Notes under the pieces: generated by a model
The model's input: the letters and a program-made list of their open reading frames with translations, nothing else
Database searches by the model: none
What the model was told of the DNA's origin: nothing
Shown here: positions 36,865 through 45,847 of the stretch, piece by piece
How positions within the stretch are numbered: the first letter of the stretch is position 1
How the letters are laid out: each line of letters begins with the position of its first letter
Source: Oxalobacteraceae bacterium
GTDB lineage: Bacteria; Pseudomonadota; Gammaproteobacteria; Burkholderiales; Burkholderiaceae_D
Direction: 5' to 3'
Assembly: GCA_900299005.1 (NCBI GenBank)
Contig: OMID01000083.1
Location: 1-51,412, forward strand
DNA: 51,412 nucleotides
Position numbers and translations under genes: made by a program

Positions 36865-37521
36865 CTACTGAGACTCTTTGGCGGAGGTTGGTTGCTCGGC
36901 CAAAGCGGGTTCGTCATTCTCTTTCTTTTGCCCGATGCGAGTTTCCTTGCCTGCCATCAGATTGGCGATATTGCCGCGGTGGCGATAAATCAGCAGTGCA
37001 CTCATAAGGATGATTGCAAAGAGTTCGGCGTTCACGCCAAAGAACATCCAGTAGTACACAGGCGCAAAGACGGCTGAAATAATCGCGGAGAGCGACGAAT
37101 ACCGCGTCGCGCGCGCCATGATCAGCCAGGTGCATAAGGTCGTGACCCCCATCACCACATGCAGACCAAAAAGCACCCCTAGCGCTGTCGCAACGCCCTT
37201 GCCGCCCTGGAAGCCGTGATACACCGGCCAAAGATGCCCCACAAACACGGCCAGCGCCACCGAGGCAACACCCAAGGTGCCCAGACCCAAGGACGCATTG
37301 AAGGCCACCGCCAAGCTGACCGCCACCCATCCTTTCGCGCAATCGCCAAGCAGGGTCATCAATGCCGCAATGACATGGCCGGAGCGCAGTACATTGGTTG
37401 CGCCCGGATTGCCAGAGCCGTAGCTGCGCGGGTCATCCAGACGGAACAAGCGGCTGAACACGATGGCAAAGGAAACCGAGCCCAGCAGATAGGCAGCAAC
37501 AGCCGATAGAGCAATATTCAT
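36865..37521 (-). CDS. plsY: Glycerol-3-phosphate acyltransferase PlsY
   Basis: PlsY uses acyl phosphate to acylate glycerol-3-phosphate, the first step of phospholipid synthesis, in the inner membrane. The 218-residue protein has about five hydrophobic segments and the three cytoplasmic motifs: GSVSFAIVFSRLF with RSYGSGNPGATNVLR, GHLWPVYHGFQGGKGVATALG, and a third near VYYWMFFGVNAELF. The C-terminal 25 residues are polar and rich in Glu and Lys, a little longer than in E. coli. It converges on tsaD with a 17-base gap. Confidence 0.94.
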   Translation of the reverse strand: MNIALSAVAAYLLGSVSFAIVFSRLFRLDDPRSYGSGNPGATNVLRSGHVIAALMTLLGDCAKGWVAVSLAVAFNASLGLGTLGVASVALAVFVGHLWPVYHGFQGGKGVATALGVLFGLHVVMGVTTLCTWLIMARATRYSSLSAIISAVFAPVYYWMFFGVNAELFAIILMSALLIYRHRGNIANLMAGKETRIGQKKENDEPALAEQPTSAKESQ

Positions 37522-37613
37522 GAAGGATCGAGCGCCAATTCGGTATTACGTTCTGAAAACCGCTCCATGTTACATGAGTCGACAGTGACGGCAAAAAATA
37601 CCGTGGCAGTGAT

Positions 37614-38531
37614 TCATCCTCGCGGATGATGTTGCGCGTGAATATGCTTTAACCGCTCGCGCGCCACATGCGTGTAAATCTGCGTCGTCGAGATATCCGC
37701 ATGCCCGAGCAGCAGCTGCACCACACGCAAATCGGCGCCGTGGTTGAGCAAATGCGTCGCAAACGCATGCCGGAGTGTGTGGGGCGACAGCGGTGCGGTA
37801 ATGCCCGCCTTGATCGCATGTTTTTTGATCAGCGTCCAGAACATCTGACGGGTCATCGGACCACCCAGGCCGGTCACAAATAGCGCATCATCGATTTTGC
37901 CGTTGAGGATAGCGGGACGTGCTTCTTTCAGGTAGCGCTCGATCCAGATTCGCGCTTCCTCACCAAAGGGAACGAGTCGGGTCTTGCTGCCTTTGCCGGT
38001 TACCCGAAGCACGCCCTCGTTCATGCCCACTTCCAGTGTCTTCAGCAATACCAGTTCGGAGACACGCAATCCGCTCGCATACATTAATTCCAGCATCGTG
38101 CGATCGCGCAGGCCAAGCGCCGAGCTGACATCCGGTGCCGACAGGAGCGATTCGACATTAGCCTCAGACAAAGTCTTGGGGAACCGCGGCGGCTGCCTTG
38201 CAGAGCGCAACTTGATGCAGGGGTCAACACTGATGCGGTGGTTGCGCAGTGCGTGTTGATAAAATCGCTTCAACACGGCGAGACGACGATTCGATGAGCT
38301 GGCCTTGCTGGTCGTATGCCGGAAAGCAAAATACGCGTTGAGATCGGTAGCGCTGGCGTCATACAGTGTCTTGCCTTGACTCGCCGCCAACCAGTCGGCA
38401 AACAGCAGGAGATCGCGCTTGTAGGCATCAAGCGTATTCCTTGACAAACCATCTTCCAGCCAAAGTGCATCGCAGAATTCATCGGCGATTGCCTGGCCGG
38501 GACGTTCACGCGCTTCAGCCCTAGCCGCCAT
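37614..38531 (-). CDS. xerD: Site-specific tyrosine recombinase XerD
   Basis: XerD, with XerC, resolves chromosome dimers at dif with FtsK. The 305-residue protein has the core-binding domain LSRNTLDAYKRDLLLFADWLAASQGK and a full catalytic set: Arg in YASGLRVSELVLL, Lys in RVTGKGSKTRLVPFG, HTLRHAFATHLLNHGADLRVVQLLLGH with the His-x-x-Arg, and the nucleophile Tyr in TTQIYTHV. The GLSRNTLDAY start and overall pattern favour XerD over XerC. It overlaps the ogt stop region by one base, so the genes are co-transcribed. Unlike the integrase relic at 25915 it is complete. Confidence 0.93.
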   Translation of the reverse strand: MAARAEARERPGQAIADEFCDALWLEDGLSRNTLDAYKRDLLLFADWLAASQGKTLYDASATDLNAYFAFRHTTSKASSSNRRLAVLKRFYQHALRNHRISVDPCIKLRSARQPPRFPKTLSEANVESLLSAPDVSSALGLRDRTMLELMYASGLRVSELVLLKTLEVGMNEGVLRVTGKGSKTRLVPFGEEARIWIERYLKEARPAILNGKIDDALFVTGLGGPMTRQMFWTLIKKHAIKAGITAPLSPHTLRHAFATHLLNHGADLRVVQLLLGHADISTTQIYTHVARERLKHIHAQHHPRG

Positions 38532-39019
38532 CAGAATCCCGGTACCTTCTCGTGCTGCAGCAGCCAGCGCTTGACGCCCTGATGGAAACCGCCGTCATGT
38601 CGGGCGAACCCCCCGATGCCGCCGGTGGCAGTCACGCGATGACAGGGAATCACCAGTGGATACCAATTGGCACCACACGCCTGTCCAACCGCGCGGGGCG
38701 CAGAGCCAATCCGACGCGCCACCTCGGCATAAGTCAGCACTGCGCCACGCGGTATGGCGCTAATGACGTTCCAGACTTTTTGCTGGTGCTGTGTACCGAC
38801 CACGGGCAAGTCAAGATCAAACTCGTAATCGGGATTTTTGAGATAGGCGGTCACTTGCTGACCTATCTTTTTGGTCAAGGCATCCGGTGCCGGTTTGGGT
38901 GGATAGGCTGGCGGCAGGTAGACCAGTTCTCGTAATGCACCGTCTTCCGTACGAATACCAATGCCGCCAAACGGTGCCCGCACGATGGCGGTAAAAAATT
39001 CAGCGCCGGCTTTACTCAT
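38531..39019 (-). CDS. ogt: Methylated-DNA--protein-cysteine S-methyltransferase
   Basis: Ogt repairs O6-methylguanine by moving the methyl group to its own Cys. The 162-residue protein has QQKVWNVISAIPRGAVLTYAEVARRIGSAPRAVGQACGANWYPLVIPCHRV, in pieces the standard helix-turn-helix and active-site PCHRV near residue 130, then GGIGGFARHDGGFHQGVKRWLLQHE. I chose ATG 39019, because frame upstream overlaps dctM's end and reads as Cys-rich noise. The N-terminal domain is short but within the family's range. It lies upstream of xerD with a one-base overlap. Confidence 0.92.
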   Translation of the reverse strand: MSKAGAEFFTAIVRAPFGGIGIRTEDGALRELVYLPPAYPPKPAPDALTKKIGQQVTAYLKNPDYEFDLDLPVVGTQHQQKVWNVISAIPRGAVLTYAEVARRIGSAPRAVGQACGANWYPLVIPCHRVTATGGIGGFARHDGGFHQGVKRWLLQHEKVPGF

Positions 39020-39062
39020 GAGTACCCCACGCGACGAAGGCTGGCTCCGTGAAAATAAGGAA

Positions 39063-40346
39063 TCATCCGCCAAACAGCAGCCGCGGCAGCCACAGAGATA
39101 CCTGCGGCACATAGGTAATGATAATCAGGAACCCCAGCATGGTCAGCAACCATGGCATCACGGCGATTGTCAGCTCGGTAATACCCATCCGGGCGATACC
39201 AGAGGCAACATACAGATTGAGCCCGACGGGCGGATGACACATGCCGATCTCCATATTGACCACCATGATGATGCCAAAATGGACAGGATCAATACCAAGC
39301 GCGGTTGCCACCGGGAAGAGAATAGGCGCCATGATCAGAACGATGGAAGAAGGCTCCATCACATTACCGGCCAACAGCAGCAAGAGGTTCACGACGAGCA
39401 AGAAGCTCACCTGCCCCAAGCCCTTGTCCATGATCCAACCGGCCATGGCCTGCGGTATGCCTTCGCTGGTCATCAGGAAAGAGAACAGCACCGCATTGGT
39501 AATGATATAGAGCAGCATTGCCGACATGGCCGCAGAGTCCAGCAGCACCTTGCCTACCTGGGGCAGACGCAAATCTCGATAAACGAAGATCGCAATCACG
39601 AAGGCATAGACTGCGGACATGGCCGCTGCTTCGGTCGGCGTGAAAATGCCAGTATAGATACCGCCCATGACCACCACGATCAGCAGCAACCCCCAAACGC
39701 TGTCTCGAAAGGCGCGCCAGCGTTCGGCCCAACTGGCCCTTGCCATGCGCGGATAAGATTGTCGCTTGGCCAGTACCCAGGTCGTCAGGCCAAGCAGAAA
39801 AGCGAGCATCAGACCCGGCACCACACCCGCCATGAATAATTTACCTACCGAGGTGTTGGTCGATACGGAGTACATCACCATCACAATGGATGGCGGTATC
39901 AGAATGCCCAAGGCTCCGGATGTCGTAACCACGCCAGCACCGAAGGATTTCGGATAACCCTGTTTCATCATGGCGGGCAGCAGAATGGATCCGATAGCGA
40001 CCACCGTGGCCGGTGAAGCCCCCGACCCCGCTGCAAAGAGTGCACAAGCCAGTACGCCGGCCAGCGCAAGACCACCATGCCAATGTCCCACCATCGAGGT
40101 GGCGAAATGAATCATTCGGCGCGCCACACCTCCATGCGTGAGGAAATTCCCGGCCAGGATGAAAAAAGGGATCGCCATGATCTCGAACTTCTCGATCCCG
40201 GTGAACAGTTTCAGCGCAACGGCCTGGACCGGCACCTCAGTCATGGTGAACAGGAAGGTCAGTACCGTGAGGCCCAGCGCGATCGAAATCGGCATACCGG
40301 TCAGCATCAGCACGATCAGCAGCACAAAGATGAACAGGGAATTCAT
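39063..40346 (-). CDS. dctM: TRAP transporter large permease subunit DctM
   Basis: DctM is the 12-segment ion-coupled subunit of a TRAP transporter. The 427-residue protein is hydrophobic along its length with typical sequences: LMLTGMPISIALGLTVL at the start, IPFFILAGNFLTHGGVARRMI, ACALFAAGSGASPATVVAIGSILLPAM, LGILIPPSIVMVMYSV, GGIYTGIFTPTEAAAMSAVYAFVIA, and HFGIIMVVNMEIGMCHPPVGLNLYVASGIA. It overlaps dctQ by 4 bases (ATGA). Together with dctQ and dctP it forms one operon for uptake of an organic acid, most likely a C4-dicarboxylate. Confidence 0.95.
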   Translation of the reverse strand: MNSLFIFVLLIVLMLTGMPISIALGLTVLTFLFTMTEVPVQAVALKLFTGIEKFEIMAIPFFILAGNFLTHGGVARRMIHFATSMVGHWHGGLALAGVLACALFAAGSGASPATVVAIGSILLPAMMKQGYPKSFGAGVVTTSGALGILIPPSIVMVMYSVSTNTSVGKLFMAGVVPGLMLAFLLGLTTWVLAKRQSYPRMARASWAERWRAFRDSVWGLLLIVVVMGGIYTGIFTPTEAAAMSAVYAFVIAIFVYRDLRLPQVGKVLLDSAAMSAMLLYIITNAVLFSFLMTSEGIPQAMAGWIMDKGLGQVSFLLVVNLLLLLAGNVMEPSSIVLIMAPILFPVATALGIDPVHFGIIMVVNMEIGMCHPPVGLNLYVASGIARMGITELTIAVMPWLLTMLGFLIIITYVPQVSLWLPRLLFGG

Positions 40347-40936
40347 GACCTGCCCTCCGCAGCGTCGTCCACCAGACCCTCGACGTGCGCATGGTCATGC
40401 ACTGGCAATTCACCACCTCGCGCGAAATTCCACGCGACCTGCAGGAAGCGCAGGCACATCAGCGCCGAACCCACAGGAATGGCGAGATAGACGATCCAGA
40501 TCGGCAGCTCCAGCACCTCGGAGGTGCTGGAAGTGTCGGAGAGCTCGTAGACGAAATCCGCGCCCAACGCAGCAATGATGCCGGTAAATGTGGCGCCTGC
40601 CAGCAAGCCGAAGAGGATGAACTTTCGCTTCATTGGCGTCCGCAGACGGTTGACCAGGACATCGACACCCACATGAATGCCAGTGCGCACGCCATACGCC
40701 GCGCCGAACTTGGCCATCCAGACAAACATATAGATGGTCAGTTCCTGCGCCCAGCTGGTATTCATTCGCAGCAGCCAATCCTGCAGGCCGGGGATGGCCA
40801 TCCCAGATGCATAACGATGGATTACCGCGACGAAGATCACCAGCGTGGCCGCACCCATCAGCAGTGCAATCAGCCATTCTTCGAGATGGTCGAGAAGTTT
40901 CATAAGGATGGGCGAATGCTGCCGTGTGCCTCGCAT
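40343..40936 (-). CDS. dctQ: TRAP transporter small permease subunit DctQ
   Basis: DctQ is the four-helix membrane partner of DctM. The 197-residue protein has hydrophobic segments at about residues 20-42, 66-82, 106-126 and 146-165, and the family's WAQELTIYMFVWMAKFGAAYGVRTGIHVGVDVLV region. The C-terminal 20 residues are acidic and His-rich. ATG 40936 follows the dctP stop by 9 bases; an alternative ATG at 40903 begins MKLLDHLEEWLIAL, which looks like the usual start, but neither has a strong ribosome-binding site. Confidence 0.9.
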   Translation of the reverse strand: MRGTRQHSPILMKLLDHLEEWLIALLMGAATLVIFVAVIHRYASGMAIPGLQDWLLRMNTSWAQELTIYMFVWMAKFGAAYGVRTGIHVGVDVLVNRLRTPMKRKFILFGLLAGATFTGIIAALGADFVYELSDTSSTSEVLELPIWIVYLAIPVGSALMCLRFLQVAWNFARGGELPVHDHAHVEGLVDDAAEGRS

Positions 40937-40945
40937 TGATCCGGC

Positions 40946-41941
40946 TTATTTGCCCGCTACCGCTTTGACTGCGGCGGCCACGAGTTCCTTGCCGATGCGG
41001 TCTTCAACGGTCTTGTGCACTGGCAGCAGCGCCTTGCGCCATTCTGCTTTCTCGGCATCGGTCGGCATGTAGACCGCTGTCTTGCCTGACTTTCTGATAG
41101 ATTCCAGCGCGGCTTCATTCTCTTGTTGCGCAATCTTGTTGGCATAGTCGGTCGCCTGCTTCATCGCGCCTTCGAGCTGAGCACGGATATCTGCCGGCAG
41201 CGCGTCCCAGAACTTCTTGTTCACGATGACCGCATAGCCGATGTAGCCATGGTTGGTGACTGTCAGGTGCTTTTGCACCTCATGCATCTTCTGCGTGTAC
41301 AAATTCGAGGGGACATTCTCGACACCATCGACCACACCGGTCTGCAGCGCCTGATAGACCTCGGAAAAAGCCATGACCTGCGGGTTCGCACTGATGGCGC
41401 GCATCTGCTCATCCAGCACCTTGGATGCCTGTATGCGCAGCTTCAGTCCCTTCATGTCAGTCGGCAGGTGCATGGGTCGGTTCGAGGCCATCACCTTAAA
41501 GCCATTGTCCCAGTATGCCAGCCCCGAGATGCCTTTGGCTTCCAGCTTCTTGAACAGGTCACGACCGATCTGCCCCTGGGTGACGCGTTCCAGCGATGCG
41601 CGATCCGAAAACAGATATGGGAGATCGAACAGCTCGAATTCTTTCAGACCCAGCGGACCAAACTTCGCCATGGATGGCGCCAGTATCTGCACCGCGCCCA
41701 ACTGCAACGCCTCCAGCTCTTCCTTGTCTTTGTATAGCGTGCTGTTGGGGTAGATCTCTATCTTCACCTTCCCCTTGGTCGCGGCCTCGGCCAGCTCCTT
41801 GAACTTGTCCGCGGCCTTGCCTTTGGGCGTATCCCGCGCCACCACATGACTGAATTTGATAACGACAGGCGACTGCGCTGAGGCGTCAGTCATCGGTGCC
41901 GCAAGCAGCGCCAGCGCAGCCAGAAGGAAGGGTCGGATCAT
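40946..41941 (-). CDS. dctP: TRAP transporter solute-binding protein DctP
   Basis: DctP is the periplasmic binding protein that gives the system its specificity. The 331-residue precursor has a signal peptide of about 22 residues (MIRPFLLAALALLAAP, cut near DASA-QS). The mature part matches C4-dicarboxylate DctP: VIKFSHVVARDTPKGKAADKF, YPNSTLYKDKEELEALQLGAVQILAPS, the carboxylate-binding Arg in LKLRIQASKVLDEQM, and EVYQALQTGVVDGVENVPSN. A good GGAG site precedes the ATG. Malate, fumarate or succinate are likely ligands, but this is inferred from similarity only. Confidence 0.92.
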   Translation of the reverse strand: MIRPFLLAALALLAAPMTDASAQSPVVIKFSHVVARDTPKGKAADKFKELAEAATKGKVKIEIYPNSTLYKDKEELEALQLGAVQILAPSMAKFGPLGLKEFELFDLPYLFSDRASLERVTQGQIGRDLFKKLEAKGISGLAYWDNGFKVMASNRPMHLPTDMKGLKLRIQASKVLDEQMRAISANPQVMAFSEVYQALQTGVVDGVENVPSNLYTQKMHEVQKHLTVTNHGYIGYAVIVNKKFWDALPADIRAQLEGAMKQATDYANKIAQQENEAALESIRKSGKTAVYMPTDAEKAEWRKALLPVHKTVEDRIGKELVAAAVKAVAGK

Positions 41942-42050
41942 GCGGTTCTCCGGGAATTGTCAGCTATCGTTTTTCTCGTCTCGGCGCGTATTGTCTCCGC
42001 TCGGCGAAGGTATGACAACCGTCCGAATGTCGTACTATCCGTCAGGCGCC

Positions 42051-42944
42051 ATGAACACCATCACCCTGCTCGTTCCCGATTTTCTGCTCATTCTGGTCGG
42101 CTACGTCCTCATCCGTATCACCGATTGGGGGCAAAGCTTCTGGACCGGACTGGAAAAGCTGGTCTACTTCGTCCTCTTTCCGGCGCTGCTGTTCGTTTCC
42201 ACCTCTCGCACCACACTTGATTTCCAGGCGACAGGCCAGTTACTGCAGCTGGCGCTGATCGTGGTCGTCAGCGGCATTCTGTTCGGCTGGCTGGCGAAAC
42301 TGCTGTTCCGGCCCGGTCCGATGATTTTCGAATCCGGCGTGCAAACGGCTTTCCGCTTCAATTCCTACATCGGGTTGGCGATTGCGTATCGCCTGGGCAG
42401 CGAGGCCGGCACGTCATTGATGGCACTGATCATCGGATTTGCCGTGCCGGTTGCGAATATGGCAGCCGTCCATGCGCTCGCGCACGGTAACAAAGGATCT
42501 CTGCTGACCGAGATGGCAAAAAACCCGCTGCTGCTGGCCACAGCCAGTGGCATCCTATTCAATCTGCTCGGCGGTGTGCTGCCCGAGGTAGTCGCCAGCA
42601 TGCTCTCTCGGATGGGCAGCGCATCAATCGCGCTGGGTCTCTTGATGGTGGGCGCCGGACTAAAGCTCGAGGGCTTGTACGAAGCGCGCGGCATCAGTGC
42701 CTACTTCACGGCGATCAAATTGCTGGTGCTGCCGGCGCTTGCTCTGGTGCTCACGACTTATTTTGTACTGCCGCCGCTACAAAAGCAGATTGCGATCATG
42801 TTCGCCTCGCTGCCTACTGCATCCAGCGCCTATGTGCTGGCAACGCGTATGGGAGGTAACGGACCCCTGGTCGCTTTTCTGATTACCACCAGCACACTGC
42901 TCTCTATCGTCACGCTGCCGCTATGGCTGTTACTGGGCGGGTGA
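42051..42944 (+). CDS. AEC-family (auxin efflux carrier-like) transporter
   Basis: A 297-residue inner-membrane protein with about ten hydrophobic segments and no signal peptide. The N-terminal half reads LVPDFLLILVGYVLIR, WTGLEKLVYFVLFPALLF and ARLG-like AIAYRLGSEAG; the second half has KNPLLLATASGILFNLLGGVLPEVV, SIALGLLMVGAGLKLEG and LPTASSAYVLATRMGG, the typical AEC repeat. Members export malate, malonate or other anions. I placed the start at ATG 42051, as in-frame sequence upstream overlaps the divergent dctP. The divergent neighbour imports dicarboxylates, so the two may handle related compounds. It overlaps the convergent queG end by 15 bases. Confidence 0.87.
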   Translation: MNTITLLVPDFLLILVGYVLIRITDWGQSFWTGLEKLVYFVLFPALLFVSTSRTTLDFQATGQLLQLALIVVVSGILFGWLAKLLFRPGPMIFESGVQTAFRFNSYIGLAIAYRLGSEAGTSLMALIIGFAVPVANMAAVHALAHGNKGSLLTEMAKNPLLLATASGILFNLLGGVLPEVVASMLSRMGSASIALGLLMVGAGLKLEGLYEARGISAYFTAIKLLVLPALALVLTTYFVLPPLQKQIAIMFASLPTASSAYVLATRMGGNGPLVAFLITTSTLLSIVTLPLWLLLGG

Positions 42945-44021
42945 TCGCGCAGCATGCTGCTGCAGCGCCCAGGACACATGCTCGCGAACCATCGCTGAGG
43001 GGTGATCGGCGCGCGCGCGAAGTGCCTCAACTATGTTTTTCTCTCCTGCCCATGCGGCAGCAGCGTTACCCAAGGCCACCGCAATATTGCGCAGCCAGCG
43101 TTCATGACCAATACGGCGTATGGCACTGCCCTCAAGACGCTGATTGAATTCTTCTTCAGTCCATGCGAAGAGCTGCACCAGCGATGAACGATCCAGCGTA
43201 TGGCGTGGATCAAAATCAGGCAACGCACTGCGCTGCGCGAACTTGTTCCATGGGCAAACCAGCTGACAGTCATCACAACCCAAAATGCGGTTACCCATCA
43301 GCGGGCGCAACTCAACCGGGATACTGTCCTTGAGCTCGATAGTCAGGTACGAAATACAGCGCCGGGCATCCAGCCGGTAGGGGCCCACGATGGCCCCCGT
43401 GGGGCACAGATCAATACAGGCTGAGCAATCGCCGCAATGCGAACTCACCGGCTCATCGGCGGGCAAAGGAAGATCGGTGAAAATTTCACCAAGAAAGAAC
43501 ATGGATCCGGCGTCTCGATGGAGCAGCAGCGTATGCTTGCCACGCCAGCCAATGCCGGCGCGTTGCGCGATCTCGACCTCCATTACTGGCGCAGAATCGG
43601 TGAACACACGGTAGCCGAAAGGCCCGATCTCGGCACTGATTTTTTCGGCAAGCTGCTGTAGCCGAGACCGCAATACCTTGTGATAGTCGCGGCCGCGCGC
43701 ATAGACAGACACGATGGCTTGCCGGGGATCGGCATGACGGCTGAATTCGTGCGCGCGCCAGTCCTGATGGTCAACAGCCAACCCGCGTGGCAGATAATCC
43801 ATGCGCGCGCTAATCACGCGCAATGTACCCGGAACCAGCGCTGCCGGACGTGCGCGTTTCGTGCCATGCGCTGCCATATAATCCATTTGCCCGTGATAAC
43901 CGGCCTGCAACCAGGCATTCAGGCGATGCTCGGCATCGCCGAGATCGGCATCGGCGATGCCGATCTCGGCGAACCCCAGTTCAGCCGCCCACCCGGCAAT
44001 CGATGACCTGAGCGACTCCAT
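42930..44021 (-). CDS. queG: Epoxyqueuosine reductase QueG
   Basis: QueG reduces epoxyqueuosine in tRNA to queuosine using cobalamin and two 4Fe-4S clusters. The 363-residue protein has HGQMDYMAAHGTKRARP, LPGTLRVISARMDYLPRG, DSAPVMEVEIAQRAGIGWRGKHTLLL, the first cluster motif CGDCSACIDLCPTGAI, and the second GCDDCQLVCPWN, then HEAT-like C-terminal helices. I chose ATG 44021 from homologue alignment; a GTG at 44057 would add 12 residues. Neither start has a clear ribosome-binding site. A perfect inverted repeat with 16-base arms (43937-43971) lies within the coding region. The gene is divergent from tsaE. Confidence 0.94.
   Translation of the reverse strand: MESLRSSIAGWAAELGFAEIGIADADLGDAEHRLNAWLQAGYHGQMDYMAAHGTKRARPAALVPGTLRVISARMDYLPRGLAVDHQDWRAHEFSRHADPRQAIVSVYARGRDYHKVLRSRLQQLAEKISAEIGPFGYRVFTDSAPVMEVEIAQRAGIGWRGKHTLLLHRDAGSMFFLGEIFTDLPLPADEPVSSHCGDCSACIDLCPTGAIVGPYRLDARRCISYLTIELKDSIPVELRPLMGNRILGCDDCQLVCPWNKFAQRSALPDFDPRHTLDRSSLVQLFAWTEEEFNQRLEGSAIRRIGHERWLRNIAVALGNAAAAWAGEKNIVEALRARADHPSAMVREHVSWALQQHAARSPAQ
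43937..43971. repeat. Perfect 16-bp inverted repeat inside queG
   Basis: The arms CGCCGAGATCGGCATC and GATGCCGATCTCGGCG pair perfectly around a GGC loop. They encode residues near 17-28 of QueG (about EIGIADADLGDA). A structure this strong near the start of an mRNA could slow translation. Confidence 0.75.
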
Positions 44022-44089
44022 CGATGGGTCATCAGGTTGAAGGGACTTATCAGACACGTTAAAAACCGGCGGCAAAAAGACGAATTCAC

Positions 44090-44575
44090 ATGCAGTACTG
44101 GAGAGGATACCTGAAGGATGAAGACGGTACGCGATCACTAGGGGCATCGCTGGCACGTGTACTGGTGCCCGGATTATCCATGCATTTGCATGGCGACCTC
44201 GGTGCCGGCAAAACCAGTCTGACTCGCGCATTGCTGCATGCGGCGGGCCATGAGGGTCGAGTGAAAAGTCCGACCTACACACTGGCCGAGCCGTATTCGA
44301 TAACGCTCAACGGCCAGCCGGTAGAGTTCCTGCATTTCGACCTGTATCGCATGGGCAGTCCGGAGGAATTCATTGACGCAGGCTTTCGCGAACATTTCGG
44401 GGCGGGCAAAATCTGCGTGGTGGAATGGCCCGAGCAGGCCGGGGGACTGCTCCCCCCAGCCGATATCGATGTTGTTCTCTGTATCGAAGGCAACGGTCGT
44501 GGGGTAGAATTGCGCGCGGATACCGCTCTGGGCGCTTCATGTCTCGAAAAACTGCACTTCAGCCCGGCTCTGTAA
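44090..44575 (+). CDS. tsaE: tRNA t6A biosynthesis ATPase TsaE
   Basis: TsaE is the ATPase that resets the TsaBD complex in t6A synthesis. The 161-residue protein has Walker A HGDLGAGKTSLTRALL near residue 35, the switch region VKSPTYTLAEPY, the Walker B-like FLHFDLYRMGSPEEF, and WPEQAGGLLPPADI. All are diagnostic. Its last 37 bases overlap the amidase gene in another frame, a common arrangement (tsaE-amiC-mutL) in proteobacteria. Confidence 0.94.
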   Translation: MQYWRGYLKDEDGTRSLGASLARVLVPGLSMHLHGDLGAGKTSLTRALLHAAGHEGRVKSPTYTLAEPYSITLNGQPVEFLHFDLYRMGSPEEFIDAGFREHFGAGKICVVEWPEQAGGLLPPADIDVVLCIEGNGRGVELRADTALGASCLEKLHFSPAL

Positions 44576-45825
44576 AGGCCATCCCCCGTCGCACCGTACT
44601 CAAAGCCGGCGCCACCCTCTTATTGTCACTAATCGCTCATGGCAACGCGCGCGCCGCGCAGATCGTCGCCGTACGTGTATGGCCAGCCGCTGACTACACG
44701 CGTGTGACCCTGGAAAATGACAGTAAACTCAAGGCTACGCATTTCACGGTCAAAGACCCGCATCGTCTGGTGGTGGACATTGAAGGCGTCGAACTTGATG
44801 CCAAACTCAAAAGCGTGGTCGCTAAAATACAGTCCAACGACCCCTACATTGCACAAGTACGCGTGGGACAAAACCGGCCCGGCGTTGTGCGCATGGTGTT
44901 CGATCTGAAAGAAGAAGTACAGCCCCAGGTCTTCACGCTCGATCCGGTCGGCGAATACAAGCACCGCCTGATCTTCGACCTATATCCCATGACAGCGCCC
45001 GACCCGATTGCCGAGTTGCTGAAAAATGGAAAACTCACTCCACTACCCACAGAAAAAATCCCTGAGGCGGCCAGCACGCTGGATGACGACGAAGATGACA
45101 AGTCGCAGAAATTCAATCGCCTGGTGACTATCGCGCTCGACCCAGGGCATGGCGGCGAAGATCCGGGCGCGATCGGACGCGGCGGCAGCCAGGAAAAAAA
45201 TGTCGTGCTGTCAATCGCCAAACGCCTGAAGACCAAACTGGAACAGCAACCGAATGTGCGTGTGATGCTCACGCGCGATGGAGATTATTTCGTGCCGCTG
45301 AACGTGCGTGTACAAAAAGCTCGCCGGGTGCAGGCCGATCTGTTGGTATCGATTCACGCGGATGCCTTTGTCGAACCCACAGCACGCGGTTCCTCCGTAT
45401 TTGCACTATCCGAAAAAGGGGCCAGCTCAACCGCTGCCCGATGGCTGGCGAACAAGGAGAACGCCGCTGACCTGATCGGCGGCATCAATATCCGCAGCAA
45501 AAATCAGCAGCTGGCCAGCGTTTTGCTGGACCTCTCGACCACGGCGCAGATCAATGACAGCATCAAGCTGGCCAAATCCGTGCTGGGCGAGATAGGCACT
45601 GTTAATCGCTTGCACAAGGCACAGGTCGAACAGGCGGGCTTTGCCGTGCTCAAGGCACCGGACATGCCCAGTATTTTGGTCGAAACGGCGTTCATCTCCA
45701 ACCCGGAAGAAGAAGCCAAACTCACCGATGAGACTTATCAGGACCGGATGGCCGATGCACTGATGCGCGGCATCCGAAAATACATCGCCAAGCATCCTAG
45801 CCTGAAGCATCACCGGCTGACCTGA
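44539..45825 (+). CDS. amiC: Tat-exported N-acetylmuramoyl-L-alanine amidase (AmiC-like)
   Basis: This periplasmic zinc amidase splits septal peptidoglycan during cell separation. From ATG 44539 the 428-residue protein has a Tat signal (PRRTVLKAGATLLLSLIA, cut near ARA-AQ), an N-terminal AMIN domain (VAVRVWPAADYTRVTLE to about residue 130), a Asp/Glu-rich linker, and an Amidase_3 domain with ALDPGHGGEDPGAIG (His and Glu ligands), HADAF, and the final ILVETAFISNPEEE with the catalytic Glu. AMIN plus Tat signal is typical of AmiC. Its neighbours tsaE and mutL match the usual proteobacterial cluster, although dedA lies between on the other strand. Confidence 0.92.
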   Translation: MSRKTALQPGSVKAIPRRTVLKAGATLLLSLIAHGNARAAQIVAVRVWPAADYTRVTLENDSKLKATHFTVKDPHRLVVDIEGVELDAKLKSVVAKIQSNDPYIAQVRVGQNRPGVVRMVFDLKEEVQPQVFTLDPVGEYKHRLIFDLYPMTAPDPIAELLKNGKLTPLPTEKIPEAASTLDDDEDDKSQKFNRLVTIALDPGHGGEDPGAIGRGGSQEKNVVLSIAKRLKTKLEQQPNVRVMLTRDGDYFVPLNVRVQKARRVQADLLVSIHADAFVEPTARGSSVFALSEKGASSTAARWLANKENAADLIGGINIRSKNQQLASVLLDLSTTAQINDSIKLAKSVLGEIGTVNRLHKAQVEQAGFAVLKAPDMPSILVETAFISNPEEEAKLTDETYQDRMADALMRGIRKYIAKHPSLKHHRLT

Positions 45826-45847
45826 CCCAAGGCCGGCACAAGCCAGC

